From Strigops habroptila (Eukaryota; Chordata; Aves; Psittaciformes; Psittacidae), in assembly GCF_004027225.2 (NCBI RefSeq), contig NC_044277.2:39598305-39662304 (forward strand): a stretch of 64,000 nt of DNA, given 5' to 3'. Positions 50,106-63,830 of the stretch are shown here, piece by piece. The position numbers and the translations under genes are program-made. Below the pieces are notes generated by a model that worked only from the letters and a program-made list of their open reading frames with translations, did no database searches and was not told where the DNA came from. The stretch's first letter is position 1; every line of letters starts with the position of its first letter.

Positions 50106-52084
50106 ATCCAGATAGAAATGCTCACAACAGATAAGGGTTTTCTATATTACACCTCTGCTTGGCAATTCACAACTTAATTGCATCCTGCTGACACCTCTGC
50201 ATTTGCATTATGGTTCTACCAATTTATTTAACTTCGAGGAAAGCAATTCAATGTCTAAGCAGCACATGTGATTTACTAGTATGTATTTTTCTTCCACTCC
50301 CACAATATAATCTTTACACTGAGGTGTGACTGAAAAAAAAAAAAGAGTTTCATTGTCACACTAATTTTATCTTACTCCTGATTTGTACTTGAGAGACTAA
50401 AGGCATATTCAGGTCCATAAACTACTTTTTTTTCTAGTCACATAGAGTAAGCACAATACATCTCAGGTCAGCTGGGAACCCTAAAACTAAATGAACTTAT
50501 CAGAGAAAGTGCTCGTTGATATTCAACCTGATTTCAAACATCAAACTCCTGCCAAGGTTTCTGCTCTGCTTTATCCTCCTTTTTAAACTTGTACTCATCT
50601 CACCATTTCTAGGAGTAAATTTATGTAAAAGCAGGAATACCAAATACAGAAGGACATCTGGGCATGACAACATTGCGTGGGATCTGGGACTATGAAACAT
50701 TTTTTAAGAAAGCCTATTTTTATGAGTTTTCTACCCAGCTGGAGAAGTGACATTATATGCATCCAAGCTTCCAGATGCTTTTCTGAATGAAGGATCTCTA
50801 ACATTCATAGTCCTCTTCAAGGTCTTAATCCTGTAGGAAACAGTATATCATGATTACATCCCTCCAACTTTCAGAAAATGGCTTGCTCTATTTACACAGC
50901 TTTTGTCATGCTTCTCTGCAAGTATAGCCACAAGCCTGAAGTTCACGTGGAGGCCTTGCATGCAGCTTGACAGCAGTCTGAGTTTCTTCACTAATTTTTT
51001 ATTCTCATAGGCTAGTAAGGCGATGGTTGACATGGTATACATACTGTGCTTCAACAGGTGATTTAGTACATAGAATGCTTTGCATAATTCAGGGACAGCT
51101 GGAACTGCATCCATCATACCAGGGACCATGTTTCCAGGTTCTCAATATGCTTTTCATGCTCATGGGTCACATTCCCTGACCCATTCCCTGACCCTGTGAG
51201 ATGAAAGCTAAAGATGAAGCTTGCTTTTTTATGTTTTCCTGTTATCTGAAGGGATAACAATATAAACTCTTGCCCTCACCTGGGTTATTTCTCCATAAAC
51301 ATGGTGCAAAGAGAATTCTATTACTTTCCCACATCAACAAGTTTGTCCTTTATTAGCTGTCCTAAATCATAGTCAAAGGCTTTATTTGCAATTGAAACAA
51401 GCTGCTTAAGGTCAAAAAGTGATTTTTCTTCTTTCTTAGGTGTCACTAGATCTGATCATGCCTAGACAGAAATGACACCTTACCAAAGTATTCCACTTGT
51501 GTAGTTTTAGACTTGGACTGGTTTAGGTTTAGACTGTTCACTGCCCACAAACATGGGAGAGCCAGTGTCTAAGGAGGAGTCCCTGGTAGTTCACATTTCC
51601 AGTGTCTGCCACAGGCTGCATTCACAACTGGGGATATTCAAAGCAATATAGACAGTTTCATCAGCTCTTCTGCCAACATTCGGCTTAACTTTCTCTCACA
51701 GTGTGCTGGGGTGGGGGTAATACAGCATAAGGGATGACAGGAACTCTGCCTTTGTAAAAAGTAAGTCAGATTTATGCCTGATATTACTTCCCCTATGTGT
51801 TACATAATGCTTAGAGAACATGTTAACAGATATAGGAATAATTTCTCCCATGATTCCTTTTAGCTGCTTTCAATAGACGATTCTGGTGCGACGACGTCCA
51901 GCTGTTTCTTTCATTTGGCTCTCCATAACAGCTTAACATTGCCTTGGAAGTCTAAAAACATTATATGCATTAAATGTTACTTTCAACTTTACTTTTTTTG
52001 CCTACTCCTAATTTTTTTGCCAGCAGAGGCTTTGATTCTGTGCAGAGGACCAAAGTCAACTGACAAAAGGTTGGCTTATTGTAC

Positions 52085-52802
52085 ATATCTTTGCCCTGTG
52101 GAGAAGGACTTGGGGGTGGTGGTTGATGAGAAGCTGAACATGAGCCGGCAGTGTGCGCTCGCAGCCCAGAAAGCCAACCGTATCCTGGGCTGCATCAAAA
52201 GAAGCGTGACCAGCAGGTCGAAGGAGGTGATCCTGCCCCTCTACTCTGCTCTCGTGAGACCTCACTTGGAGTATTGCGTACAGTTCTGGTGTCCTCAACA
52301 TAAAAAGGACATGGAGCTGTTGGAGCGAGCCCAGAGGAGGGCCACGAGGATGATAAGAGGGCTGGAGCACCTCCTGTATGAAGACAGGCTGCGAGAGTTG
52401 GGGCTTGTTCAGCCTGGACAAGAGAAGGCTTCATGGAGACCTCATAGCAGCCTTCCAGTATCTGAAGGGGGCCTATAAGGATGCTGGGGAGGGACTCTTC
52501 CTTAGGGACTGTAGTGGTAGGACAAGGGGTAATGGCTTCAAACTTAAACAGAGGAAGTTTAGATTAGATCTAAGGAAGAAGTTCTTTGCAGTGAAGGTGG
52601 TGAAGCACTGGAATGGGTTGCCCAAGGAAGTTGTGAATGCTCCATCCCTGGCGGTGTCCAAGGCCAGGCTGGACAGAGCCTTGGGTGACATGGTTTTGTG
52701 CGAGGTGTCCCTGCCCATGGCAGGGGGGTTGGAACTAGATGATCTTAAGGTCCTTTCCAACCTTTACTATTCTATGATTCTATGATTCTATGATTCTATG
52801 AT
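52085..52802 (+). repeat. CR1 LINE 3' end, young copy, plus orientation
   Basis: The element starts near the EKDLGVVVDEKLNMS block of ORF2 and runs through VRPHLEYCVQFWCPQHKKDM and the C-terminal region. It ends in four ATTCTATG units (52769-52802). ORF2 is open for about 105 codons. A one-base insertion near 52404, in TTGGGGCTTGTTCAGCC, then shifts the frame. The 5' boundary is approximate. Confidence 0.95.
52769..52802 (+). repeat. CR1 terminal (ATTCTATG)n microsatellite
   Basis: Four 8-bp units form the characteristic CR1 3' terminus, used for target-primed reverse transcription in this family. Confidence 0.9.
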
Positions 52803-54744
52803 CTTCAGCAGATTCTTAGGGTCCGTACCAGACAGCTCCTAATGGTTTACCTCTTGCTGCACTCAAGGTCATATTCACCTCAGCAAATCAACTGTTATAT
52901 TGCACTGTTGAGATGTTTCTTCTGAGCAGCAATCCTGTTCACAGCTTTAAACAGGTCTACAGCTGAATGATGGTCATGATTTTATTCCAAGAACAGTTTC
53001 CCTTTGCCTATCCCCTAAATCCAAACTAAGTCTCTTAACCAAATTTTTTTGTTAGTATCTCAGGAATCCTTATGGAAACTATGAATAAAATCTATTAAAG
53101 ATAAAGAAAATCAATTTAGCATGCAGGAACCACAAGAACCATGAAAGTTGGATCTTTCCCATCTTTCAAGAGACCACAGATGGTAATTCAGGCCTCTCTT
53201 TCTTCACAGCCAGCAAACGATGAAAGGGTTTTGGGGCATAACAACCAAAAGCTCTGCTACCTTGTCATCAATCTGTAGAAGTAATTGACTAAGATACGCG
53301 AACTGAAGTCCCACTACCAGAATATACTACCTAAGGACATTTACTAGCGGACCCTGGGTGACCTCTTCTCCCTCACAAGTATATTTTCCTAATATTTGTT
53401 AGTTTCTTGTGCTAATAAATATGTGCTATATTTATAACTTACAATTCAGAAGTCCTTATTAGGCACTAATCAAGTGCAGTCCTTCACAGGCAGTGACAAC
53501 CGCAAGGTACTCGTGTATATCATGAAGTTTGTACACTGCCAGGCTTGGCAAGACAGCATGAGATCATTTCGCCTGTTAGGAAGCTAAACTTAGACTTCTG
53601 TACTTTCACAGCTAGACTCCTTGTCTGTTAGGTAATTTGGTATCTTTATATTCCAGAGAAGTATGTGCAGCATAAACATACCCACTGACTCCAGGCTCAT
53701 TTCCATGATTTCTACATTTCTTCTTAGGCAAAAAGTGCTTTTGATGTCTTGAGGTTGCTGCAAGTAGAATCAAGGGATTATGTGGAGACTGCAGCAAGCC
53801 CAAGCAGAACAAAACCCCTGGCATTAGCTCTTGAGGGAAAACAACATTGTGATAACATAATGCTAAACAACAGGGCACCATCTACGGGAGAAGGCTCCAC
53901 CTGCACTGCTCGGATCAATGCACCAGACATACGGACACCTTCCATAAAGTCAACAGCAGAAGCAGTAGCACTTCTCCCTGCTATCCAACAGAAGAAAAAG
54001 ATGTAGTCTACTAGACACATAAAAAATCTTATTAAAACTTAAATTTTGAGGAAATGCCTATTAATCCACATTTCTGTGATTTTACCTTTATTTTACTGTT
54101 AAGCTTTTATATGCTTTTGCTTATGCAACTTCTGGACAAACTTTCTCTTGGTATATTCCACTGATTCAGAGGAACCAGCCACATAGATTTTTCATTTCCT
54201 GGCTACTAGCAAAATCAACTGGAATTCTTTTATTGGAAACACTTCGGAAAAATGTTCACCAAGTGAAAAAAAACAAAACAAAACTAAAGATGTAAACAGT
54301 AAATGCCATTTACATGATTTCAGTCTTTTATGGAACAAAATATATGTTTATTTTGGAATATACAAATAGGTTTTTTTTAAGACATTGTCCTTAGTCTACA
54401 ACAGTGTATGAGCATGAATAGGGAGAAGATGAGTATTAGATCTGGGTTTTTGGCAAAGTCACTATGGTGACATATCCCAAGGTGTGTATGCTGTCCTTTC
54501 CAGCTCACAGGGCAGTGACTGCCGGACCCCGGTGGCTGGCCACTGCGGGTGTGGACTGAACCCATACATCAACAGATGGCAAGAAGTAGAACTTCAGCAC
54601 AACAACTCTCAAAGCAACAATACAACCACCAGAACTAAAATGGTATGCAATTTGGAAATGAATCCATTGAAGTGAAAATATGGTGGTGCTAGAAGCTGTA
54701 TTGGGTTCCTTATCAATTCTGCATAAAACTGTTTTCTGATGCAC

Positions 54745-55240
54745 TGTGTGTTGGTGCCCAGGTGCTGGCTGGCCTCCATAGGGAGAGGCCAGGGGCTGTC
54801 TTTTGCTGGACACAGCTGATTCCAGCCAGCTCCAGGCTGAACCACTGCAGGACACAGCTGAGCCCATCAGCCGAGATGGTGCTGCCTCTGGTAGAACATA
54901 TTTAAGAAAGGGCAAAAACACCTAATAGGCAGAGGAGGGGGGAAAGAAGAAACAGAGGACAACAGTGTAAGCACCAGGGTGAGAGCAGAAGGAGGGAGAG
55001 GAGGTGCTCCAGACGCCTGTGGGAGAGGATCACGGTGGAGCAGGTATTTCCCTGCAGCCTGTGAAGGACCACAATGCAGAAGATATCCACCCTGTAGCCC
55101 ATAGATCTTGAAAGAAACTGCAGCCTGTGGACTGCCCACACTGGAACAGGTTTATCTTGAAGGAACATCCTGTAGGAGGGACCTCCTGTAGGAGCGACCC
55201 TATGCTGGAGCAGAGGAAAAGTGGGATGAGGAAGGAACAG
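54745..55240 (+). mobile_element. Old avian endogenous-retrovirus LTR (solo or fragment)
   Basis: The sequence includes CAGCTGATTCCAGCCAGCTC, then a CATATTTAAGAAAGGG TATA-like box (about 54896). Downstream are repeated phrases of the type CTGCAGCC..GTGGA and CACACTGGAACAGG / CTATGCTGGAGCAG. I recognise these from a widespread avian ERV LTR family. The copy is diverged and has no internal viral genes. Ends and target-site duplications are not resolved. Confidence 0.55.
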
Positions 55241-56951
55241 GAGAAACTGTTATGAACCGACAGGAGAAGTGAGCTGGTGAAAGATATATGTTCTTACTAA
55301 TAACCGAGATTTCTGATGTGTTTTCCACCAGCATCCCACAAGCAAAACAGCTTCAAATGACCATATTGGCTGCAATATGGTGGAACATATCAGACAAAGT
55401 ATCTGGCAGATCCAAACTATCTCTTTAAGTATTTTTTTCAGGACATAAAATACACATGACAGTAGAATGAGACTAGCTCTAGAAATATCTGTTGATGCTT
55501 TGAAAGAGGAAGAACTATGTAATTATTTCAAATACACCAGAGATTTATTTTGTCTTGGATAATTGCACTAGTCCTGGCCAGCATCCAACATAGAGAAGAC
55601 TAGAAGCCAAGATGTGTTTTGGCATGAGAAATATCTCAAATACCTTATACTATGTCTTGTTACAAATGAATACCATGGGACCAGGTCACTGGTGGCAAAA
55701 CACTGACTCCATACAGAAAGATAGCATGGTGCCATTACTCCTCATAAATCTCCTTAAGCCGTAAGTTCAGAATTAGCTTTTGGTGGTTCATAGGCTTGTA
55801 TTGGCTTTCTGAAAGGGGATAAATTTCAGCCTCATTAAACAACTGATATTTCTCCCACTTGCCCATTAAAGTCAATCTGAAGTCAGTACCTTGTTTGACA
55901 CAATTTGTCTAAGAAATATTTTATATATATAGCATTTTTCTGTTTTAAGCATTTCAAGCTTCTCTAAGCTTTTTGGCTCTGAAAAGGTGCTGAGGATAGT
56001 GCCTGATACAGTGCTCTGGGACAAAAGGCAATTAGTATCACTCTGAAAAGGAAATCAATCTAGCATTTGTGCAATCCCTCTTCGCAGAGGGAAAACTGAA
56101 GCTGTTAGCTTTGTCTAGTACATGATGCTATTTAAGTGTCCTTTGTATCAAACTGAAATAGTGTAGTTCTCACTCTTTGTTATGTTTCTTTCATTTTGAA
56201 AAACTTCAAATACTTTTTCACAACAATTCATTAAATAGACTTGTTTTTCTGTTAGTGAAAAAGCAATCACTAACCTCCCCTCCTTCTTCCAAAAAGAAAT
56301 TCCGTATTTTCACATACTCCGCAGATAATGCAAATAGAAGCAAAGTCTAAAAAAACAATTTAGGAAATATTCAACATATTCTGGGGAGTTTGGAGATTAA
56401 TTCTTGTTCTAGCTCAAGCCCAGCTTTGGATCATTTCACAGCTCACATTTATATCTTTGTCTCTAGTATTAGTTACAAAGCTATTAGTTATCAGTAAAGA
56501 AGCTCTACAGCTGTATCTCTACCTCTCTCTGATATAGCTAGAATATGTCCACATGATATACAAAGGTAAATACTATGTATCTGTGTACATTTTTTGTGTA
56601 CAGTATATTTAGATTTATATACTATATATAGGGAGATAAACTGGCACAATTTGAAGACTTCAAGCAAAAATAATAACTCAACATTTCCTCTGAAAAGCTT
56701 TTTCAGTATTTATCTGTGGCTTGTGCCAAAAAATGGCTCTTTGTTGCAAGATTAAATTAGTCTAATTTCAATTTCTGGTGCTTTTCTAGAAGATTGAAAA
56801 AGCTTTCCTGGCTCCTGCCATTAGAGTTTTTCATGTACAAGTAACAAGAGTGATCAAATTATTTCTTCAACCATTTTCCAATATTCTGGACTGATCAATT
56901 CCTTAAAGACTTATATCCCAATGGTTGATCAATGGCCTCTGAGACCATTTT

Positions 56952-57157
56952 TTCTTCACTATGAGGGCGGTGAGACACTGGCACAGGTTGCCCAGAGAAA
57001 TTGTGGCTGCCCCATCCCCGGCAGTGTTCAAGGACAGGTTGGACAGGGCTTGGAGCAACCTGCTCTGGTGGAAGGTGTCCCTGCCCATGGCAGGGGAGTT
57101 GGAGCTAGATGATCTTTAAAGTCCGTTCCAACCCAAAATATTCCATGATTCTATGAT
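56952..57157 (+). repeat. CR1 LINE 3' end, short copy
   Basis: This is a 5'-truncated fragment. It runs from GTGAGACACTGGCACAGG through GTTCAAGGACAGGTTGGACA and GTGTCCCTGCCCATGGCAGG to the terminal ATTCCATGATTCTATGAT. It is plus-oriented and of a different subfamily from the 49.6/52 kb pair. Confidence 0.93.
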
Positions 57158-58293
57158 TTTGTTCTCCTCTGAATTTCCTTCCGTAGCTCCATCCTCCAGG
57201 AGGTGTGAGTCACAGAACAGGGCACAGGCTTTTAGGAGTGGTCACAGTGGTACTGTTCTGCCATCTTCTGAATTACTGGTTTTTAAGACAGAAATTTTCA
57301 CATCCTATAAGTATAGTTTGTGTTTCTGGTTGTCAAATACACTTTTCTGAATTAAAACTTAATTAGTTGGATGTGATAATTTTGACCAAATGATTCCAAT
57401 CAACTTGTGATAGTAGCTGTCCTACTCACTGTTAACTACTCTCTGTGCAAAGCCTGGGAAAACAACCAGTAACTGGAAACCCAGACAGCAGTTGTTATGT
57501 ATCATCATTCATAAGGCTATCAAAGAAGATGAGAGCAAGGACAGGTATTTGGTAGGTGCTGCTAAGCATTTCTTCACTTATTCTTTCCCAATTTTTGTAT
57601 CTGTCTAGAAGACAGATTTTAGTTCACTTAATGTGAGCTCTACTCACTCCTACTTCAAGATCTCATCTGATTTTAAGTCCCATGAACTTAAAAAAAATAA
57701 AGTAACACATCATTATTCATTATAGATCATTCTAACTTGTAAGCTTGTCAATGAAACATAATGGCTCTGGGTAACAATTCCTGATGTTCAGTGTAGAAGG
57801 GGTAGCAGAATTCTACTATCTAGCTTCTAATTCTTTGTTACCTGAGTACACAGTTGACCTTTTTATTATTTTATACCGAATTAATGTGAGGCTAATCTAT
57901 GCTTATTTTTAGCTCTGTGCATTTGTTTCTTTTATCATTTTTAGGTTGTTTCTTTATGTGTCTGCACACGAGTCTGCTCCGTGGTCATTTTTAAGAATGA
58001 CCAGCTGAGTTTAACAGAATTTGGTACAGAAATAGATGTCTCAAATATATTAAGCTCTGTGAAGTTTAGGGAAAATGGCACTAGAGGAGAGCCCAAAGAA
58101 GTGTTTCCACTGAAAGGAAAGCAGACTTCAGGCATATTTATGCCTGAATTTTAGGGTGACAAGAGTACAGTGTGGCAATCCAGAGGATCTGAGGAAGAAC
58201 TGGAGATATTTTGAAGGCAATGGTTAAGGGCAGGGTAGGAGTAAGAGATACTGTGTGAGCAGGCTTTGATGGCATCCTTGTTTATTTCTACAG

Positions 58294-58313
58294 TATGCAT
58301 ATGCATATGCATA
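58294..58313. promoter_or_regulatory. Palindromic TATGCA repeat with overlapping MORE-type POU sites
   Basis: TATGCATATGCATATGCATA is a perfect palindrome. It contains ATGCATATGCAT twice (58295-58306 and 58301-58312), the sequence known as the MORE element, bound by dimers of POU-domain factors such as Oct-1, Oct-4 or Brn-2. It may equally be a short 6-bp microsatellite. Confidence 0.4.
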
Positions 58314-59337
58314 GAAAGAAGCCAGTAGAAAACGAGGCTTCATTTTTTTTTGCTGCTTGAAGAACCTATGAAATTATATTAATAGGCATTCTGCTTCTCT
58401 GGAATTCACCTCCATCTCCAATATTTTGTTAAAAATTAGTGTTTCAGCATCTATAGACATGTGCAACAGGGTCGTCCAAGCTGGAAGTGGCATAGTTCGG
58501 GCTGGAAACAGAACACAAAGAGGGCCCCATAACTCGAACTAAAGACTTGGATTACGTTTTAGAGATTACTGAGCATCTACCTCAAAGACCAGACAAATTG
58601 GTATCAGTTTTACACCAAAGTGACTTTAAATCAGGTTCTCTGCAGACAGAAAGGGAGAAGTGGCAGTCAGCTGCAGACCTAATATTTATTTGATTTATTG
58701 GTTTGTTGATATGGTGTGACAGCGCACTAGCAAGGCATTTCTTCTGACACAGAAGATGATCAAGAAGTCATCAATTCCCATTGCTGGCACATTTTTATGA
58801 ACAGAATAACAATATTAAAGCATTCAATCTACACTACTGGCCTAACTAAACATTTTGATACAAAAATCCAATCTTTTCTCAACAGTAGCACCAGTAGCAA
58901 CAACTGATAAAAGCCCAGAAGCAGTAGCTCTAAACCTATTGGTGAATACATTAGACTAACAAAATGACTCCACTCTGGTCCACCTTAATCATCCTGATTT
59001 GAAGAGGAAATAGAATAGAGCACATGCCCATGACTGGGGTGGGGTGAGGATATGCTCTTTCTCTTCAAATTTGGTAGTTTTTTGGATGTGCAACAGTGAA
59101 TGATGCTTCATAAAAGGCTTATCTCTGCTACTACTACATTTAGATAACTTGTCTGTCTCAGTCAGTTAAAAACATAGCTATTCCTTAGAAAACAGAGTTT
59201 ATAGAAAGCTCTCTAAGCCATGTCACAAACACACTGCCAAGCAAAGAACCAAAACCAATGCCATGACAAACAAACACATTTCAAGATTTAAAAGGTAATA
59301 TGGAAATACGCTTCAGAGTTCACATTCCCAGTTATAG

Positions 59338-59358
59338 CAAAAAAAAAAAAAAAAAAGC
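59338..59358 (+). repeat. Poly(A) run
   Basis: About 18-20 consecutive A residues. No retrocopy body is recognisable to its left, so it is treated as simple sequence. Confidence 0.75.
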
Positions 59359-62300
59359 CAAAATCTCTTTGAGTAAATGATCTTCCACACAGAGATGAAG
59401 TAAATAGGCAAAAGCATTTCTTAAAAATGCAGTTCTTTTTAGAGCAAATGCAAAATAACTTTCCCCAAACACTCAGACATTGGAGGGAAAAAAATATTTC
59501 ACATTAATCAGAAATCCATTCACTACGCGTGTAGATTGTCTCTACAAATTTTAATGTTTGGATAGCAGAAAAAGCCACAGTTTGAGATATTAGTATTTAA
59601 TTTGAACTCTAAGCACTTTATGGCCTCGTTATACCCTAATGAATTTAACATTTTTCTGTTACTATTACTGAGTGTTTTGGAACAAGATATTACGGACGTT
59701 GACACTAGCTTAGGAATAATGCAACAATCTTGCAATAACCTAGTATACTTAAATTATTAATACTATGATTTTCTTTTAATTGTCACCTGATTTGGGAGGC
59801 GGGAGACAGAGATACTGTTTTGTTTAGGATTAGAACAATACATGAGTACAAACTTATTTGGCGATTTTCCTTATTCTGTTTTTGAAAAGCAAGGTCTATT
59901 AAGGTGCAAGAGTGTGAGTCAATTTATGCCTTCTGAGATACTCGGTGCTTCTCCTCTTGCAAAATAATTGCCATAAGTGATAGCTTAAACCCCTCATCCA
60001 TTTTGGTTCTGCATGTTTTCCTTCCAGCGTTTCTGCCCCTAAAAATCTTCATCGTCTCAAATGTTCCCTGAGACACCTCCCTTTTCTCCTGGTCACCTCG
60101 TCTGCAAGGTTTTCAAACTACTCTGTTCCCAATGCTCCTCATATTTATTGTTTTTCCACAGGTTTCCCAGCTTCTGTATTTGTTTTCTGTAGAGGTGCCC
60201 CTGCCCTGTGTCCTCCTTCCCATGAACATCTCACTCAACATCTCCACAGTCCCCATGGCTGTCCCAGCACTGGGACAAGGTGCCTAGGCCTCTGAGTTCA
60301 GATATAACCCCTGGATGATGGGGGCATTGATACCATAGCTGTCTGGGTCAGGAATCTCGTGTTCACTTCTCTCAGCAGCAGGCTGTCCCAGCAATCTCAC
60401 TGCTCTGTTTTCCAGCCTATATGTAGGCACAGACAGGTTGTAACTATTTGTTGCTCTTCAAGCATTCCCACCATGTCAGCTCTTCTGCTTTCCTTAAACA
60501 GCCAGTTCTTCAGCTATGAATTCCATAGGAAACTAATTTTCTTTCTAAAGAAACAGTTTTATTAACTGCTTCATATTTTAATATGACATCTTTAGGACAG
60601 AGGTCTGCTTATGGGACTAATATCAAGTGAGCAAGGGTATTCACTGATTCTTACTTTTTCCAGAGCAGCCCTTATTATGTAGGGCACTTCAGTTCACTTT
60701 CTTCTGTTCTGACTAGTGCTCCTACTTGCTGAATTATGCCATCAGAATAACCCCTGCCTTCTGCCTCTATTCATTTCTATTACCTCTCTTTCTCATAATG
60801 AGGAGAGAAAAACCTGAATACAATAGTCAAGTAATCAAGCTAAATTTCCATAGAATGAATTTGTAATTATTTGCTGTCACATTGTATTTCTGTTTGCATT
60901 AAGATAATTTATGCTATTCAAAGCATATCTAGATCACTAAATTAATAATTTAACATTAAAATAGATAAAGTTATAGGCATGATCTCAATACATCTTTTCT
61001 CTGAGCCATTGTAAGAGTTCATAAACTATGTATCTAAACTGCATATAGGAAATACAAGTGATGTTCGTGCAAAAGACGTGCCTGCCAATATTCAGTTAGT
61101 AAAACAAATTATTTCTGCCCCCAGTATAAGATTCCCTCTCCTTTATCCGTGCTGAAAAGGTGACAGAATTTCCACTTATAGCCCCATTGTATTCCTCTAA
61201 GCTCTTCAAGCTGAGCAACATATTAGCTCCCAGAATACACATATTCCTGTGAATGGGACATTTTGACAATGCTTTGCAGGTATACCACCTTTTCACAAAA
61301 TATTTTAGTATTCTCTATAGTCATTACATTATTCTTAAAATAGCTCGTGAAGAATGTCAGTATGACATCCATGTTCGTGATGGATGAACCAGGGGAAAAG
61401 GAACTGAATGATTTGTCTGAAATATCAATGTACAAAGCCTTTTCAAGAGGAAGAACCTAGGAGTTTTAAAGCAGAATCTATTACCCTAGCCACAAAGAGC
61501 ATGCCTTCAGTGGCACCTCAGTATCACTTTGCAGCAGACTCGTTGGCCAAACTCTCAAACAACAGATTAGCTGTCTGCATTGATACTGTGCTTATCAGTG
61601 GACTTGAACGTCATTGTCATGAGCCACCATTATAATCTGTGTCTGAGCTGCAAATGCTAGTTTATCATCATAGAGATGGATCTTTGAAAACTTGTTTCCT
61701 GAGCAATTAGATTACCAAAAAGATAAACAACTTGTATATTTGGGAAGCCAGACAAGTCCCACTCAATCTACCAACAGTAACTGGGCTTTGAAAATAGGCC
61801 AAAGCAACAAGGAGAAAATGTTTTCAAATTAGCCTCCAGCAGTACTGGACAGTGGCAGGGATTTCATTCTTACAATCACATGGCTAGAACAATTACAATT
61901 CAGATTGATCACAATTAGCTTTTCTCCAGAGCTATATAAATAAAACTATATCTTATCAGCTTATCAACTTTCTACATCCTAGAGCAAGAAGTGCTTAGTT
62001 TATCTTCTTACACCTGCAGGTAAAGTTCTGTGCCTATGCTCGTTGTTTAACCACTCTTGCGAGCACGCTGAAAATGCCTGCCACAAACACTGACATACCT
62101 TTGGGTGAGTACGTGAGAAATTTTCTTGGAGCTTTTCCAACTTTAGATGCCATTCACAAGATTATCACAGAGGTGGTAGATTTGTTCAAGGCTTCACATC
62201 TGTGCAAACAAACTTCTAATGGGTTTCATGCCTGTTCACTGGCACTAACTGTTAGATGATCTAATTCTTCTTGGATTAGTTTTACAGAAGTGTAAAATTT

Positions 62301-63830
62301 CAATAGTTTTCCTCATCTGAAAGAGTCTTGAGGACCGGGTATTTATGAGCATAAATTCTATGGATCATTAGTAGAATTTGGCTCATTAAATCCTTATGGG
62401 CCTTTTGGAAATGTCTTCTCTGATATACTTAGTAGAATTATTCAATCAAACACTGTGACTTGAATTTATTCTTTCTGGCCAATGGCACATTCCAGCACAG
62501 TCACATCTGGTACTTCTGTACTTGTTGCCATAGGGCATATACTCTGCTGTTTAAATAGCAATTTAATAGCAGCGCTGGCTAAATAAGGATATTGGCTTAA
62601 ATCCATATTTTCTGAAATATTCAAGATGAATGGAGGCAAAGATTTTCTACTTGTCTTTAAAAAGTTCTTTTGCATAAAAACGAAGAACTGAAATCAAGCA
62701 ACAATTTTATTGGAGTATTTGTAAGTATAATATTAACAAATTTCCCTAACTCTATAAAAGCTAGTGCATACTAGGTACCACCAACCTGAACAGAATTATT
62801 AGTGCATGGTAATAATGTCCTCAAAATAGAAGTTTATAGTATGAGCACTTATACTCACATAATGTATGCCAGGCTATCATACAATTATTACTCTGCACAG
62901 TGTATAATTACAGAAACTGAAGAATATTCTGGGCTTGCAGTTTCTCTATTGTTGGACTGTTTGGTAAACTTGACTGGCAGCTTCCCTGTTAATTTTTTTT
63001 TAACCAGCAGAGACTCATGTCATGCAATTACTCTGAGTGACAGCTGAAGAAAACTCACTAATAAGCGAGCAGCCTACAGTGCATTTTTAAAATGCAAATG
63101 TCGTTCAGAACAAGGAATTGAAGTAGCCAGTTTGTGTAATAAATGACTTCATAAGGCATGCATGATAACAGAACTGAGTTAAAATGGGATGCCCATCCAG
63201 GTGGGCTGCATGCAGCAGGCATCCAAAGCACAGCACACGATGCTTTTACATCCCAAAAAGCAAATACTGCATAACTTGACTAAAATGCCAATTAATTAAA
63301 TAAATTGTTAATATAATTAGTTAGCTCATCTTTGGTTTCCTGGGATGAAATTAATCGAAGCACCCTTTGCACCTTTGAAGACAAACACTTAAATAATCAC
63401 ACAGATTTGTCATAGGAAATGTAGGTCCTTAGCCCTCAAAACAGCTGGAGGGTGGAATGAAGGAGTTTGCCAATATGTTCACCTGGTATAAATTGAAGCA
63501 GCTTGAAGGTGGCTGTCATTTGCCTTTGCTGACAACAGTTTTAAAGGATTATTGATTCAGCTGATGAGCTTTGGAGGAGTGTAGCCACGTTGCCTTTCTC
63601 ATGGTCATGCTCTTTGCACAGGAGGTAACAGCTACTCGCCTTCCAGAGCATCGGGGGATCGTTGCACACTGGAAAGCTCTCCTGCAGTCCCTGGCTGCGA
63701 ATTAAGGGCTGCTCTGTGGTGGGAGTAATTGCCTGTGTTTGTGAAATAGGTCAGCCTGCCAAGCAATGCGAGGCTCTTCCTTCAGTTACAAAGCATGAAA
63801 GCCCCATAAAACCACCTAAACTAAATGTTT

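Noticed and set aside
52056..52760. Several minus-strand ORFs of 79-121 codons
   Set aside because: They are shadows of the plus-strand CR1 ORF2 remnant. Similar shadows occur at 49650-49937.
62074..62259. 61-codon ORF downstream of a TATATAAA at about 61934
   Set aside because: No recognisable protein and no splice or polyadenylation context. Both elements are expected by chance in AT-rich DNA.
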